A stretch of 64,000 bases of DNA from Coriaria nepalensis (GCA_027186245.1 CP114483.1:258001-322000), one strand, 5' to 3'; shown: positions 1-12,202, counted from the first letter of the stretch. Notes: a model not told the origin generated them from the sequence alone. Numbers and translations: made by a program.

Positions 1-433
1 GATCCCATAAACATCTGAGTTTTCCAAAATAGACAGTCATAGAATCGCTCTCTTGCTTCAGTTATGCTATTTTCCTTTTGATTGTATAAACCCTAGGTCC
101 ATCTTGATGTACTAGGGTTGTTTTGAGTTCCTCTCATAGTTCTTGACCATTATCAATATAGATTATGCTGGATTTAATTTCAGCTTTTAGGAAATTCTGA
201 ATCAATGAGACTACCAGGTCGCAGCATATATATTATGCTTTCATTATCATTTTTTCTTTTCCATGTTTTCCTGAATCTATTCCCATCCCAGGTTTGGGAA
301 AAGTCTCCATTGATGAAACCCAATTTGTTTTTGGCCCTAAGGGCTCTTTTCATTATTCTAGACCATAGATCAAAGTGATTTTTGGTTAATAAATCTGTAA
401 TAAGAGCATTTTGAGGATTATCTTCATGCTCAA
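1..433. other. AT-rich DNA left of the solo LTR, no gene seen
   Basis: No convincing coding exon or RNA gene is visible. The DNA is T-rich and intron-like. Its last five bases, CTCAA at 429-433, are the left target duplication of the solo LTR that follows. It may be part of an intron or flank of a gene lying mostly outside the window. Confidence 0.5.
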
Positions 434-2024
434 TGTAACGCCCGCCCTACTAGCTGTTTAGTTTATCAAATACTTTTCTAAGGAAATATATACAACTAAT
501 AGGTGTATTACTTTTCTTGTTTTTATAAAATTTTGTTACTTAAAATTAACTTTACTTCCAAAAGCGGTTTGAAGGATATACATAATAATTTGAAAATACT
601 ACGGAAGTCTTTGTCATAGAAAAGTAATTACGAAACTTTTTAAATACTTTATTCTTTATTTGAATATACATATATGTATATATACATAAGAAATGCCAAT
701 TTTTCAAACCCATTGTGTACAGAGGTCGGGTCTCATATGTACAATCTCACGAACTGATAGCTTCCATTCGCCTGTTCCTTAGCTTACCGCCTTACCTTTG
801 TAATTTCCTATAACACAAGGTAGACATCGATGAGCTAGAAGCTCAGTAAAGATAATGTCCTACTCACATCGCTATTCTTTTTATGACTATCGTGAGTTTG
901 TGCTTTTATGACCTATATCTAACGTGCATAAATTCCTATCATTCTACACACTTGGGCCCTGAGGATGCTACCGCCGGCATATCAACTGATATTTAATCAA
1001 TGGTTCGCTTATGACCGTTGCAACGATCAACTTATGACATTTTCTTTAATATCATTTAGGGTCCTCTCTGATCGACAAGTGATCATTCTTTTAATCCGGC
1101 AGCACCTCACTTTAATATTATGCATGCTTATGATTCTTATTTATTTTAGCATAACATTAACTTATGGAAATATGAACATATGCACTTAATATTTAACGTT
1201 TGCACTATCCTCAAACCATCATTATTTCTATCATCGTATTTCACTTCTACTTAGCATACTATAATTATAATCCTAATGCAGACATAATTAAATTATCATA
1301 CTTAATAATTAATTTATCTTCAATTAATGTAATTATAATCATAATAATAAACAAACAATATCCGAGTGTTGCAGTGAAACTATACTTACAAAGGTTGGTT
1401 GACCGGAGATCTTAACTTTCCTCTTTCTCTCTTTCCTTCGCTTTCTTACATTTCTCTCCTTTTTCCTTTCCTCTCTTTCTTTCCCTTTCTTTCCTTTTTC
1501 TCTTGTTTCCTTTCCTCTCTTTCTTTCCTTTCTTTATTTCCTTTCATTTCCCTCTTCTTCCCTTCTTCTCTCCCTCACTCTCTCACGTTTTCTTTTTGAT
1601 TTATTGACATCAACTCTGAAGCAGTCTATTTATAGTCAAAAGGTGAGCTAAATTGTTGACACCTTAGCCACTTAGATATCTATTTGCATAGAATTAAATC
1701 AACATGCATGTTTCCCTTAATGGCATGTGTGAATGTATAACCATGCATTAAGCCACCTCATAGTATCTATTGATATTTTTACCGTGGCTTTATGTTACAT
1801 ATTCACTAATTTATTTACTTGTTTTGATTAATTAAGTTTAAGCCCTCTCAAATCTTAAATATTCCTAAAAGGGTCCCTTTAACTAATTTTAATTATAAGA
1901 AAAGTCCCCTTATATTTATATTCTTAACATTTATGTATAAGTGAAAATTTAAAAATTTCTAATAAGCCCATTTTAAATATATTTTCTCATTAACAGATTA
2001 GTTTAGAAATATGAGGAGTTTACA
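434..2024 (-). mobile_element. Solo LTR of a Ty3/gypsy-type retrotransposon (1591 bp)
   Basis: The segment begins TGTAACGCCC and ends AGTTTACA, the TG...CA ends of an LTR. It is flanked by the identical 5-bp direct repeat CTCAA at 429-433 and 2025-2029. No gag or pol coding lies inside, so this is a solo LTR left by recombination between two LTRs. On the minus strand it has a TATA-type promoter (TATAAATAG, near 1626-1634). Several landmarks fall in the same order as in the gypsy LTR at 56070, including a GAGCT...CTCAGT block near 828-848 compared with 63730-63750. I therefore infer a related chromovirus in minus orientation. A pyrimidine-rich tract fills about 1420-1590. The exact family is not established. 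Confidence 0.75.
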
Positions 2025-2029
2025 CTCAA

Positions 2030-3059
2030 TGCGGTAAGAGTTTGTTATTTTTGCAAAATTTGTGAAGTTATTATTACCTTTAAAATCATTTTTCGAAGAT
2101 CATGATATCTCTTTTAATTTATCAGTTAGTTCAGTTATTTCTACTCTAATACTATATAGAAATAGTAATTCAATTTATAGAATAAGGGAAGAAGATGATT
2201 ATATGAAAATTAATAACTATATTATTAAGTTATAATATTAATTACAATCTAGACTATTTAGAATAAAGAATGGCTAATGGTATTTCTACAGGTGTCCTAT
2301 ACTGGGAATGAATTGTACTGAGCCGGCAGTACTATCTCTTGCCAAAACGCATTTTGAAGAATCAGAGGTAGAGACCTCTTTTATGTTGAAATGCATAATT
2401 TAAGCTACTTTCATATACTATGCACTTTGCCTATTATTTCCACTATCCCCGTTTGATTCATGCATACAAGAGAAATTAAGTTTAGGTTTCCCTTTTTCTG
2501 TTCTTTCTTTTTCCTTCTTATAAACTAAAATCCTCTAGACAGAATCATGATAAAAGTTGAAGCTTTCTTCATGTATTTTGAATTCCAGATGAAAGTTATG
2601 TTCTTGTTTATTTGGTGGTTTCAATTTGTCTGCAATCGTGGCTTTATTCTTACAAGACTTCATTATCGATTTTTTGGAGCTTGAAAAAAGGTTGATCATA
2701 CTTCAATAAACGATATATCTCATTACCATATCTTTATGTTCTCATCTACTAGAGAAGGGAATATAGATATTTATCTTTTAGCTAAAGGATATTTGGTCGG
2801 CATGATCTCAGGATATTAATTGATATGCGATGTCTAAGAGTTTGGATATTCATTGGGTTCACAAGCTAATCCGATGATATGTAATTAAACTCTAGTAATA
2901 TGTCTATGTGGCAGGTATCTTAATAAGATTCCTAAATACTTCACGTTCTTTTAATACCATAAAACAAACGTGGTAATCTCATACACACACAAACATGAGC
3001 ATCTTGAGATACTCGTACCATTAGTATGCACTTTTAGTTGTAAAACAACTTTTATGAGA
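2030..3059. other. Intergenic or intronic DNA with one possible orphan exon
   Basis: This is the 3' flank of the solo LTR and lies 3' of the UGT gene on the minus strand. A possible 76-bp exon lies at 2292-2367. It sits between an acceptor ending CTACAG and a donor GTAGAG, and one frame is open for 25 codons. I do not recognise the peptide. Nothing else in the stretch looks coding. Confidence 0.4.
2292..2367 (+). other. Possible orphan exon
   Basis: The 76-bp segment is preceded by TTTCTACAG and followed by GTAGAG. One frame reads through without a stop, with residues CPILGMNCTEPAVLSLAK early in the peptide. It is less AT-rich than its surroundings. I cannot link it to partner exons or name a family. 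It could be chance, or a remnant of a gene interrupted by the solo LTR just upstream. Confidence 0.25.
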
Positions 3060-4777
3060 TTATCTAGTGATGTGAGCAATGAATGAATCCAACTCCAACC
3101 GAGAAACACCACCATCCTTCATGGACCGCCGTAGAGCACCGCCAAGTTCTGCTGCCCTCTTCCTAATCTCATCCCCTTCTTTGGAGCTCATTAATCTCTT
3201 CACTCCATCTTCCACAACCTTTGACGTCACCGTTTCCGCCTTACGTTCCCAATCCCTCACAACAAGACCAACTTTGAGCAATCTTGTTACCAATACGGCG
3301 TTACTCGGCTGGTCCGAATGCATAGGCCACGTTAAAATTGGCACTCCCATGGTGATGCTCTCCATGCATGAGTTCCATCCACAATGGCTCATAAATCCCC
3401 CTGTTGAGTTATCAATTGCTCAGATATTAAACTGTTAATAGAATAAACAATAATGATGAATGATGTGTATATTTATACATTAAGCGGCTAATGAACATGT
3501 TTCACAAAAGATCATATAGAAGATGCTACTGGATCACATAGAGTCTATAGTATGCATGGAAGTCTGAACAAAAAGACAACCTCATATTCTTATATGGTAT
3601 TAGGAAATGAGCTAAGTAACGTATGTCGAAAACAATCAAGCAGTATGTCAATACCTGTTGATTCATGGTTTAATATCTCCAATTGTGGCGCCCAATCTCT
3701 TATCACTATTCCCATCGCTTTAATTCTTTCTTCATACCCTTTTGGAAGCTCAACTTTTCTCACCAACCCTTCATCAAAAATGTCACCTTTGTCAGCATCT
3801 CGTAACACCCAAATGAACTTTTGCTTACTTTGCTCTAACCCAATTGCTAGCTCCTTGATTTGTTCATCGTCCATTGCGGTTGTGGTACCAAAAGATACAT
3901 ATATCACAGAGTCTGGTGCTTGTTTATCTAACCATTCCAAGCAAAAGTTCCGTTCGTGACTCGACGAAGAAGAAGATGATCTAATATTCTCAAGTGGGTT
4001 GAATGGCCCTATCGCCCAATGTTTCTTGTGGTCTACAACACTTTGTATCAAATCAATGTAGGCCTTCTCTATAACCTTGCTAGTATTATGAAGACTCCCA
4101 TACTTGAATTTATGGAATTCATACATTGAGCTAATGAATTCCAAGAACTCATTGGTAAAACACCTTTCAAGGGATAACAATGAAACATCCTTAAGAGCAT
4201 CATTAATCTGATCCTCTTGCAATTTTGACAACTTCCCTTTATACCTCTCTAATCCATAGCAAAGATTAGCAAAAGCAGAAACACTATGAAAACTATAAGA
4301 CTCCGTGTTTGGAATCGAAGCAACGTCTTGGACTACATAACCCATTAGAGAATCATGGACGACTATAACCCGTTTCGATACGGAAGAAAACGAACGTAAG
4401 AGACGAGTCACCGGCTCACGGAGGTGACTTGAGGAGGCAATGAAAGAAGGTTGAAGATGAGAGGGGAATTTGTGTGGTGCATTAGGGTCTGGAGGAGGAG
4501 AGAGAAAAGAAGGAATTGTGAAGTCATGGAAAATAATGCCGTTTGCGTACTCGGAACGGCCGCTGCGAAGCTTAGTTTGGCGGTTGTGAGTGGCGGTACC
4601 AACGAAGTGGACGGGAAGGCTATAGGCCAAAAGAAGCCGCGAAAGGTGGAGCAATTGGTTGAGATGGCCCTGTGCCGGCAAAGGAACCATGACGATCACC
4701 ACCTCATGATGTGGCTGTCCTAATTGGTTAGAGCCGTTTTGGATTTGCTCTTGCTCTTTGTTTTGGTGATTAATCAT
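3060..4777 (-). CDS. UDP-glycosyltransferase, zeatin O-glucosyltransferase-like (UGT93 type)
   Basis: Family 1 plant UDP-sugar glycosyltransferase, predicted to move glucose or xylose from a UDP-sugar to a small acceptor. Closest recognisable relatives are zeatin O-glucosyltransferases, cytosolic enzymes that store cytokinins as O-glucosides. Two exons, 4777-3655 and 3400-3060, join in frame to give 487 residues, near family length. The N-terminal acceptor domain has the PLPAQGHLNQLLHLSRLL motif with the usual catalytic-type histidine. The C-terminal PSPG box starts WAPQLEILNHESTG at the end of exon 1 and continues GFMSHCGWNSCMES in exon 2, ending in a DQ pair (HSDQ), which usually fits a glucose donor. 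The single intron thus splits the sugar-donor box. No lesion was seen. Acceptor specificity cannot be read from sequence, so other O-glucosyltransferase roles remain possible. Confidence 0.88.
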
Positions 4778-4782
4778 TGATC

Positions 4783-4893
4783 CAAAGTAATGGGAATTAG
4801 GGACTTGTTTTTTAGTGTTTAAGTACCATATTGAGTACTAATCTTCGTGTATATATATTTATATACAAAGTAATGGGAATTAGGGACTTGTTT
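4783..4893. repeat. 28-bp direct repeat at the UGT start and 5' flank
   Basis: A 28-bp unit beginning CAAAGTAATGGGAATTAG occurs at 4783-4810 and again, identically, at 4866-4893. Both copies lie just upstream of the UGT start codon on the minus strand, in the likely 5' UTR or core promoter. It looks like a recent local duplication. No function is implied. Confidence 0.8.
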
Positions 4894-6866
4894 AAGTTAC
4901 CGCATGCGATAACAAGTTGAAATACTTTATTATTATTAGTTTTCCGAAAAAGAATCTTCTTCCTCCCAAGAATTGATACTACAATCTCGATCATAATCAG
5001 ATAGATAATAGGGGTAAAGAAAGTGACACGTGATGAGGAATTTAAGTAGTAGAAAAGTCCAACTTGTATAAGGAGGATTGATACTTTAAAAAGTGGGTAA
5101 AAGTAGATATAAATGAATACATAAATATAAAATAATTATGTGTTAATGAGAGATTTTGACGTGGGATAGCCACTTTCGTGTTGGGGGTGGCATTCGGATG
5201 AAGCGTTCCAAGTGTTCGGAGGATTTTGTTTTCTCCGATGGGGACAAACTTAAAAGCTGACGTTGATTTTCACACTCGTTTTCCAGACAACCTGCTATGC
5301 TATCTATATTCCAAGAGCTGAGTGTAGGCAATTAGCAAGGCCCATAGATCCAATCTCTAAAGTTTAAAGTCAATAACTTCCTGCAGCGGTGTTGTATCAT
5401 ACAAGTTCAAGTGTCACGATCAATTTTGGTATTGAAAATATCAGTAAAATCCATCTGAAAAAAAAAACATTCAATGGGATAAACAATGAGTTTATATTGT
5501 TAAAATATTCTTATATAGAAATTGTGTAAATTCTTATAATGATACCATCAAAATGAAAGTTTGATATTAGAAATAAACAGAATTTCATATGCATGCAAGT
5601 ACGTGGCTCTATCATGTGAGCAAGGAGGCTCATGGAGATTCGGAGGATAAGTAAAAAAAAAACATGAAGATGTATTTGTCGCTTTGTTCTAACGGTCGAA
5701 TTCTGCTGTTCGCTCGTGTAGTCACTGTCACCATCCTTGTTTTCAGGAAGAAAAAAAAGAAAGTCTGCAACTTCATGCGAAGCTAGTAACATGAATGGTT
5801 TCTACTTAAGAGTTAAGATGAGGTTGGCCTGAAAGTATAGAAGTTAATTAATCACATGTCATGTGCAAAAAGGCAAGGAAGTAAATTAATTCAAGCACGT
5901 GCGGACCATGTTGTGGTGTCGGATTAGAGAGGCCCCCAAAGAGCTTGGCAATAAGCAAAATTCAAATGGCATCATATGGCATATGGGAAAGCACCACCAC
6001 TACCCCTTCATTTTTCCTTTATTTTTTTCATCAGTTGTTTGAGGAGGACATGTGAAGCTACTCAGACAGCAAAGGATGGGGGATCTACCCACAAATCTAT
6101 CCCCTACCTCCTATACATTTTATCTAATTTTGTATATATAGAAATAAAATTATATTATTTAATAAAAATAAATATATCGATATTAATGAAATTATATATA
6201 ATAAAAAAAAAAAACCATCAAAGATAATCTTCATTTCTCGAGGAGCCGATTTCATTGTAAATTACAGTAACACCGAGTAGTAACATCAGAGAGTCTTACT
6301 TATTATCTCTTAGATCATCAACTTTATAATAAACAATGAATATGTTATATATTCATATTTGACTTTGAAAATCCTGAAGTCACGTGCATGACTTGATGGT
6401 TTTATATATATATATATATATATTTGCTTAAAACAAACAAAACCCAATTGGGTTTTATATATTTCGTTTTCCGAGTGTTCCACATTTTCTGTGTTCATGA
6501 AGGTAATGTAATGGTTGTCTTGGGTGGCTTGCTTCCTACGACTCATTTTCTCACACGACGCGCTTGAAAGATATTCCCTAAAGACAATATTCTAAATTTG
6601 TAAACCATTTTTTGAAGTTGAGGCCGTGTTTTAAAGATACGCGGGGTGTAATACAGAAGAAATTCAAAGATACCAATTCCAAAGCTCCAATCAGGAGCAC
6701 TTCAAGTCATTCTTTTAGAAGCCCATTTGACTCTGACTATCTAATAAATCATAAAGATTGGAAAATTAAATTAAATATTATAGAAAATAATAAAGAAACT
6801 AAACGCATACCACCACCTTGAAAGCTAAAGTTTCCTCCTTTTACACCTCCATTGATTCTTTTCTTC

Positions 6867-6898
<32 letters not shown>

Positions 6899-7227
6899 GT
6901 AAGAAGCGGAGCTACCCATAAGAAGGCCAGAAGCGGCGGACCTCAATAAACCCAGTTGCCAAAACATACCCACTTCTCTCTCTCTCTCTCTCTCTCTCTC
7001 TAAAAACAGAGGTCCCCAGAAGGAAATACAAAAACCCCACAACAAAATCTTAAGACATACCCACTTTCATTTATTCTTTTCTCTCTCTCTTTCTCTCGCC
7101 TATCGCTTATTTCCTCTGTTAGATTCAGTCAAAGGGGCCGATTGCTTACTGATTACATATAAAGCAAGCCAGGAGAAGAAGATAGTAAAAATAAAAACTT
7201 TTTCTTTTGCTTTTGCATAAGAAATAG
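4894..7227. other. Divergent intergenic region between UGT and GT61 genes
   Basis: Shared upstream region of the minus-strand UGT and the plus-strand GT61 gene. It is AT-rich and I see no conserved reading frame. A TA repeat lies near 6402-6423. Two long CT tracts (about 6867-6898 and 6974-7001) and further pyrimidine runs to about 7100 precede the GT61 start and probably belong to its promoter or 5' UTR. Confidence 0.6.
6867..7001. repeat. CT microsatellites upstream of GT61
   Basis: There are two (CT)n tracts, about 6867-6898 (with one interruption) and 6974-7001. Pyrimidine-rich tracts of this type are frequent in plant core promoters and 5' UTRs. A role here is inferred only from position. 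Confidence 0.8.
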
Positions 7228-9199
7228 ATGAAAAAAATGGTGCACTACCAGCGCTATCAGCAATGGAAGAAAGGGTTACAGCATCAAATCCAAATGGAAG
7301 AAAATGAAGAGTCTCGAGTGCTTATTATTTTCCGGAGAACAAGGCCCAAGTTTCTTTCTCTCCTCTTTCTCTTTCTTCTCTCTTGCACCTTTATGTTATC
7401 AGCTCAGCTTTTCAGCTCGTCGTCCATGTTCTCTCTATTATGTAAGTGCTTCTCTTTTTCTTTCATGGGTCCCTTTTTATTCTTTTCCACTGTTTTGATT
7501 CCTTTTATTACTCTGTTTCGCTGTATGATGTAATATTGATTCCTCTTTTTTTGGTTCCTTGTAGATTCATTTACTGTAGAAAATGATGCTCATGCTTCTG
7601 ATGTGGGTGTAAGTTCACCCTTGTGCTCTTCAATCTCTAACAGTTAGTCTCTTTCCTCTCCCTCTCTCTCTGTCTCTATTTATCTCTCTATTTTTCATTT
7701 TCAATGGGAAGTTTCTGTATTAAAGTCGGAACTTTAAATATTTTGATGGGAATGAAAGATGAGGGAGTTTTGTTGAATCATGCCTTATAGTTTTGTTGAA
7801 TCTTTTTCTGTCTTCTACTTATCTATATCTTATATATATAACTCCTTGAGTTTGATGATATGGAAACATGCTATTCCTCCATATTTCCATCAATCTAGGC
7901 TTATGATTCATTTTTCATGCCAATACAGGTACTCTATGCTGTGATAGAACCAGTATTCGATCCGATATTTGTATCATGAAAGGGGATGTAAGAGCAAACT
8001 CTGTTTCTTCTTCAATCTCCCTTTACACCTATTCTTCCAATATCTTGTCAGAAGATGGAAAGGAAGGTGAGGAACTCAAACACGAGAAGATCAAGCCATA
8101 TACCCGGAAATGGGAAAAAAGTATCATGGACACCATTGATGAATTAGACCTCATTGTCAAGAAACAGATACCTAGTACCAGTACTCATCTAAAATGCGAT
8201 GTCACATATGATGTTCCTGCCATTTTCTTTTCCACGGGAGGATACACGGGCAACGTTTATCACGAATTCAATGATGGGATTCTGCCCTTGTACATCACCT
8301 CACAACATCTAAACAAGAAGGTTGTTTTCGTCGTTCTCGAATATCATAATTGGTGGATCACAAAATATGGCGATATTCTCTCAAAACTCTCAGATTACCC
8401 GCCCATAAATTTTAACAGAGATGATAAGAGAACTCATTGCTTTCCAGAAGCTATCGTCGGTTTAAGAATCCACGATGAGCTCACTATCAACCCTTCCTTA
8501 ATGGGAGGGGATAGTAAGAGCATTGTTGATTTCCGGAACCTTCTAGACTGGGCCTATTGGCCTCGGATCAAAAGCCTTATCCAAGATGAGGAACGAGAAT
8601 CCAAAGAGGAGAAAAACAACCTCTCTCTGTCTCCATCTTCCGGAACTTCGAACCAAAATCAGTTAGCTAAACCAAAATTAGTTATTTTGTCCCGAAATGG
8701 GTCGAGAGCTATAACTAACGAGAATATATTGGTAAAAATGGCCGAAGCAATTGGGTTTCAGGTAGAAGTTTTAAGGCCTGATCGGGCGACCGAGCTGGCG
8801 AAGATTTATCGGGTGCTTAACTCAAGCGATGTCATGATCGGGGTCCATGGGGCTGCAATGACCCATTTTCTATTTATGAGGCCAGGGTCTGTTTTTATCC
8901 AAGTGATACCGCTTGGAACGGCGTGGGCTGCAGAAACCTATTATGGGGAGCCGGCTAGGAGGCTCGGGTTGAAGTATATAGGATATGAGATTCTTCCGAG
9001 GGAAAGCTCGTTATATGGACAATATGATAAGAATGATGAGGTTCTTAGAGACCCGAGTAGTGTCACGAAAAAGGGTTGGGAATATACGAAGAAGATCTAT
9101 CTTGACGGTCAAAATGTGCAGTTGAAGCTCAGGAGGTTTCAGAAACAGTTGGATCGAGCTTATTTTTACTGCATTGGTAGGGACTTGAGGGGGGTTTGA
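7228..9199 (+). CDS. Glycosyltransferase family 61 protein (Golgi, type II membrane)
   Basis: Three exons (7228-7441, 7565-7642, 7929-9199) join in frame to 520 residues. A short basic N-terminus is followed by one hydrophobic segment at about residues 42-60, the layout of a Golgi type II enzyme. The lumenal part has the GT61 landmarks: LCCDRTSIRSDICIMKGDVR across the exon 2/3 junction, GYTGNVYHEFNDGILPLYIT, LVILSRNGSRAITNE, and GVHGAAMTHFLFMRPGSVF near the C-terminus. Plant GT61 members include xylan arabinosyl- and xylosyltransferases and complex N-glycan xylosyltransferase. This one looks like the uncharacterised dicot clade that includes At2g41640/At3g57380, so the acceptor, probably a wall glycan or glycoprotein, is unknown. 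The start is the first ATG after the CT-rich leader. Adjacency to AGL18 is conserved in Arabidopsis. Confidence 0.9.
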
Positions 9200-10166
9200 T
9201 CGGTTGTCGTTGCAGTGAACTTGATTCGAAAAGTGGTGAAGTTTGGTTTGTTACTTATTTCTTCAATGTGTTAATGATAATAGAGAAAGGTGTAGATTTT
9301 GTATGCAATTTGGGGACATGATTGTGTTATGTAGAGATACCATTGACTTGTTGTATTCTTTGTACATTAGAAATTGCAAATAATACGTCAACTTTGTTAG
9401 AAATTGCAAGCCTTTTTCATAGCCCACACAATGCCATACTTGTCGATATAGGCCCAATTTTGAGTTGGACCTAGTTCATAGCGTTGGGTCGAATAAAGAT
9501 GAAAGAAAGCAAATTATGATTAAGGGGAAGGTTAAATTTTCCAATTAGGCAAAATAGTAGGCCTTGGAAATCTGAAAGATTTTTTGGTTTTGCCTAATTG
9601 ATCATGACTGAAAACGGCATATTCCATTTTTACATTTAATATAATTAGAATGCATATATTAGGCAAGGAAGTAAAAGGGTTACCTAATTTGGTTAAGGAT
9701 GCGTTTGGGTCACCTCCTTTCTTTCCTTTTTCTCAAGAATTCACTGAAATTAATAAATATAAATATAAGAAACATAATATGATATAAGTCCAGTAGTCCT
9801 ATGTTTTGACTAAAATAATATTTAAAAAAAAAAAAAAAAAAAGGAGTCGGAGGTAAAAGCACCAAACAGAGTCGTGAGCAAAAAGGAAATGACCATAATT
9901 GGACAAGGGCTAGATTTAGAGAAACGACGAATGAGCCCTTATTAGATAAAACCTCGTCTCCTACCAATTCCGGTCCCACTTACCTATTCCTCGTAGAATT
10001 CCATATTTCTCTTCCTCTTCCTCTTCTCTTTTGTCTTATATACCCAAATACATACTCGCCTCAAATCTACACACACTTCTTCTTTCTACTCCTTTGTGCC
10101 TCGTAACATCATCATCATCATCATCAATCATTGTATAATCCTCGTATCGTATCGTAGTATCCACAC
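9200..10166. other. Intergenic, GT61 3' flank and AGL18 promoter
   Basis: No gene was seen. A poly-A/T run lies near 9822-9842. A TATA-like stretch (CTTATATACC) near 10037-10046 lies about 130 bases before the first AGL18 ATG and is followed by a CT- and CAT-repeat leader, so it is a plausible core promoter. Confidence 0.5.
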
Positions 10167-11725
10167 ATGACCGGGGAGAAGGAAAATCCGGCTGGAGAGT
10201 GCAAAGTCTTGACGATGGAGAGGAAGAAGCCGATGGGGAGAGGGAAGATCGAGATAAAGAAGATTGAGAATTTGAATAGCAGGCAGGTCACGTTCTCTAA
10301 GCGCCGTAATGGGTTGTTCAAGAAAGCTAAAGAATTGTCTGTTTTGTGTGATGCTGAGATTGCCGTTATCATCTTCTCCAGCACTGGTCGCCTTTATGAA
10401 TTCTCCAGCACCAGGTTTTAATTTCTCTCTCTCTCTCTCTCTCTTTCTGGGTTTTATGTTTAATCAATTCTGTGTTTGATTTTTAAAATCTTTAAATTAA
10501 CAAGAAAAAGAAAACAACTTTAGGGTAATATTATCTCGGCTGATTTTCTTCTTTTTTTTTTGGGGGGGGGGGGGGGATTAAAGCATTGATCATACATTGG
10601 CAAGGTATGGAGCTAGAGAACCAGAATTGGATTGTTCAAAACAAAATTCTCCTGATGAGGAGACCACTCCACAGGTTGTTATTCTTATTTTCCTTTTCTC
10701 TTAATTTATTTAGTGCTAATTCATTAATGTTAAATTTGTTTTGATGTGGTAATTGGAAACAAACAGGACCCAGAAACTGAAGTAAATGTGTTTAAGGATG
10801 AGCTTGTAAAGCTACAGTTAGCATACCTGTAATGTCTTCTCTATTCTCTTATATATTTCCTCTTCTTTTCTGGGTCCGATTGAGTTATTAACGATAAAGT
10901 TGTAAACTTGTAGGCGGCTGATGGGTAAAGAGTTAGAAGGCTTGAGCTTCAAAGATCTACAAATCCTTCAGGATCAACTCAATGAGAGCATACTCTCTAT
11001 TAAAACTAAGAAGGTATCGAAAACATACGATTGAAACACGAATTTCACGCAATCTAACAAGTCAATTTATATAACATTTCTGAAGGAAAAAAACATTGTT
11101 AACTTATGCAGGAGCAAGTGCTTCTGGAGCATCTTAACAGGTCCAGAGCACAGGTAAGTAACTAATCACTAATTGTAATAGTAATTGATTTAGTATAGCT
11201 AACTTAATATATTTGATTACTTGTTGTGTTATGATCAGGAGCATAAATCCATGCTTGAAAATGAGTCTCTCAGACAACAGGTCAACTCAAATTTACAACT
11301 TTTTTTCCTTGTTTTTTTAATCTAGTAATTTGGACTTTGGGAGAATGAAATTAAATATAATGTGGGTGTTTATATAATTAATTAAACCTTTTGTCCATAT
11401 ATACAGCTAGAGGAGATACAGAAGAGGCACAGACCAAATACAGCAGGAGCTTTGATTGATTACTCAAATAATCCTCGTTCGGGTCAGAGGACGAGGTTTG
11501 ACTTTACAACAAAGTCAAAACCCAATGATATGGCAGAAGAAAATGGCCACTCTGACACTTCCTTGCACTTAGGGTAATTTTTTTATATTTAAATTACAGT
11601 CTAAATAGATAATTATTTGGTCTCTGTTTTCATCTTCTTTTTTGTTTTGTTTAAGGTTGTCAATGGAAGTTAGAAGAAAGAGGAAAGGAGTTAGCGACTC
11701 AGGAAGTCAGGTGGCATCGGATTAG
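10167..11725 (+). CDS. AGL18: MIKC-type MADS-box transcription factor, AGL18-like
   Basis: Nuclear DNA-binding regulator; AGL15/AGL18-clade proteins act in repression of flowering and in embryo development. Eight exons (10167-10414, 10584-10674, 10767-10828, 10914-11013, 11112-11153, 11239-11280, 11407-11573, 11656-11725) join in frame to 273 residues. The MADS domain starts [13 protein letters not shown] and continues [19 protein letters not shown]. The K domain ([17 protein letters not shown] onward) covers exons 4-6, including two 42-bp exons. The tail has an LHLGLS repressor-type motif and ends SGSQVASD, which matches my memory of Arabidopsis AGL18 and is the main reason for the name. The first ATG gives 22 residues ahead of the usual MGRGK start. 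An in-frame ATG at 10233 would give the standard 251-residue protein, and translation may start at either. No lesion was seen. Confidence 0.9.
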
Positions 11726-12202
11726 AGCTCTACCTGATTTGGACCATCATTTTGCAAATTCAATAATTCGTAGTAGGATTCAAATGTTTTTTTTATTTTT
11801 TATTTTATTTATTTATTTATTTATTTTAATTTTAATTTAATTTTATTATTTAAATCAAATTATAAATAAGGTATAATGATTTTTAAATGTGAATGCTTTT
11901 ATTTAATTACGGTGTTATCAATAAGATAAGGTTTTATCGGGTATTAAATCATATTGTATTGGACGTTCTGATTCTTAATATCAAACCGTCCTATAAGAAG
12001 CATATATAATCCAGTGGACTTCAACAGGCCCAATGAAAGCCCAAATAATAAAGCCCGTGAAATCGATAGATGGCCCTGGAGCCTGCTTAAAAACCCCAAA
12101 CCTTCGTCGAAGGTCTCTGTGAGATTGTGACTGTTAAGAGAAACAGACACGGACCGTTTTGAAGAAAGAAGAAGCAGAAGTGGAAAAGGTAAAGAGACGG
12201 GC
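11726..12202. other. Short intergenic region, AGL18 3' flank
   Basis: AT-rich 3' flank of AGL18, then the former promoter and leader of the SIN2-like pseudogene. No separate gene was seen. Confidence 0.5.

Noticed and set aside
1420..1590. Pyrimidine-rich open frame (Ser/Phe/Leu-rich) at 1399-1599
   Set aside because: It is low-complexity CT-rich sequence inside the solo LTR and carries no protein signal.
3079..3438. Plus-strand open frame of 119 codons under UGT exon 2
   Set aside because: It is complementary to the conserved PSPG-containing exon and has no independent features.
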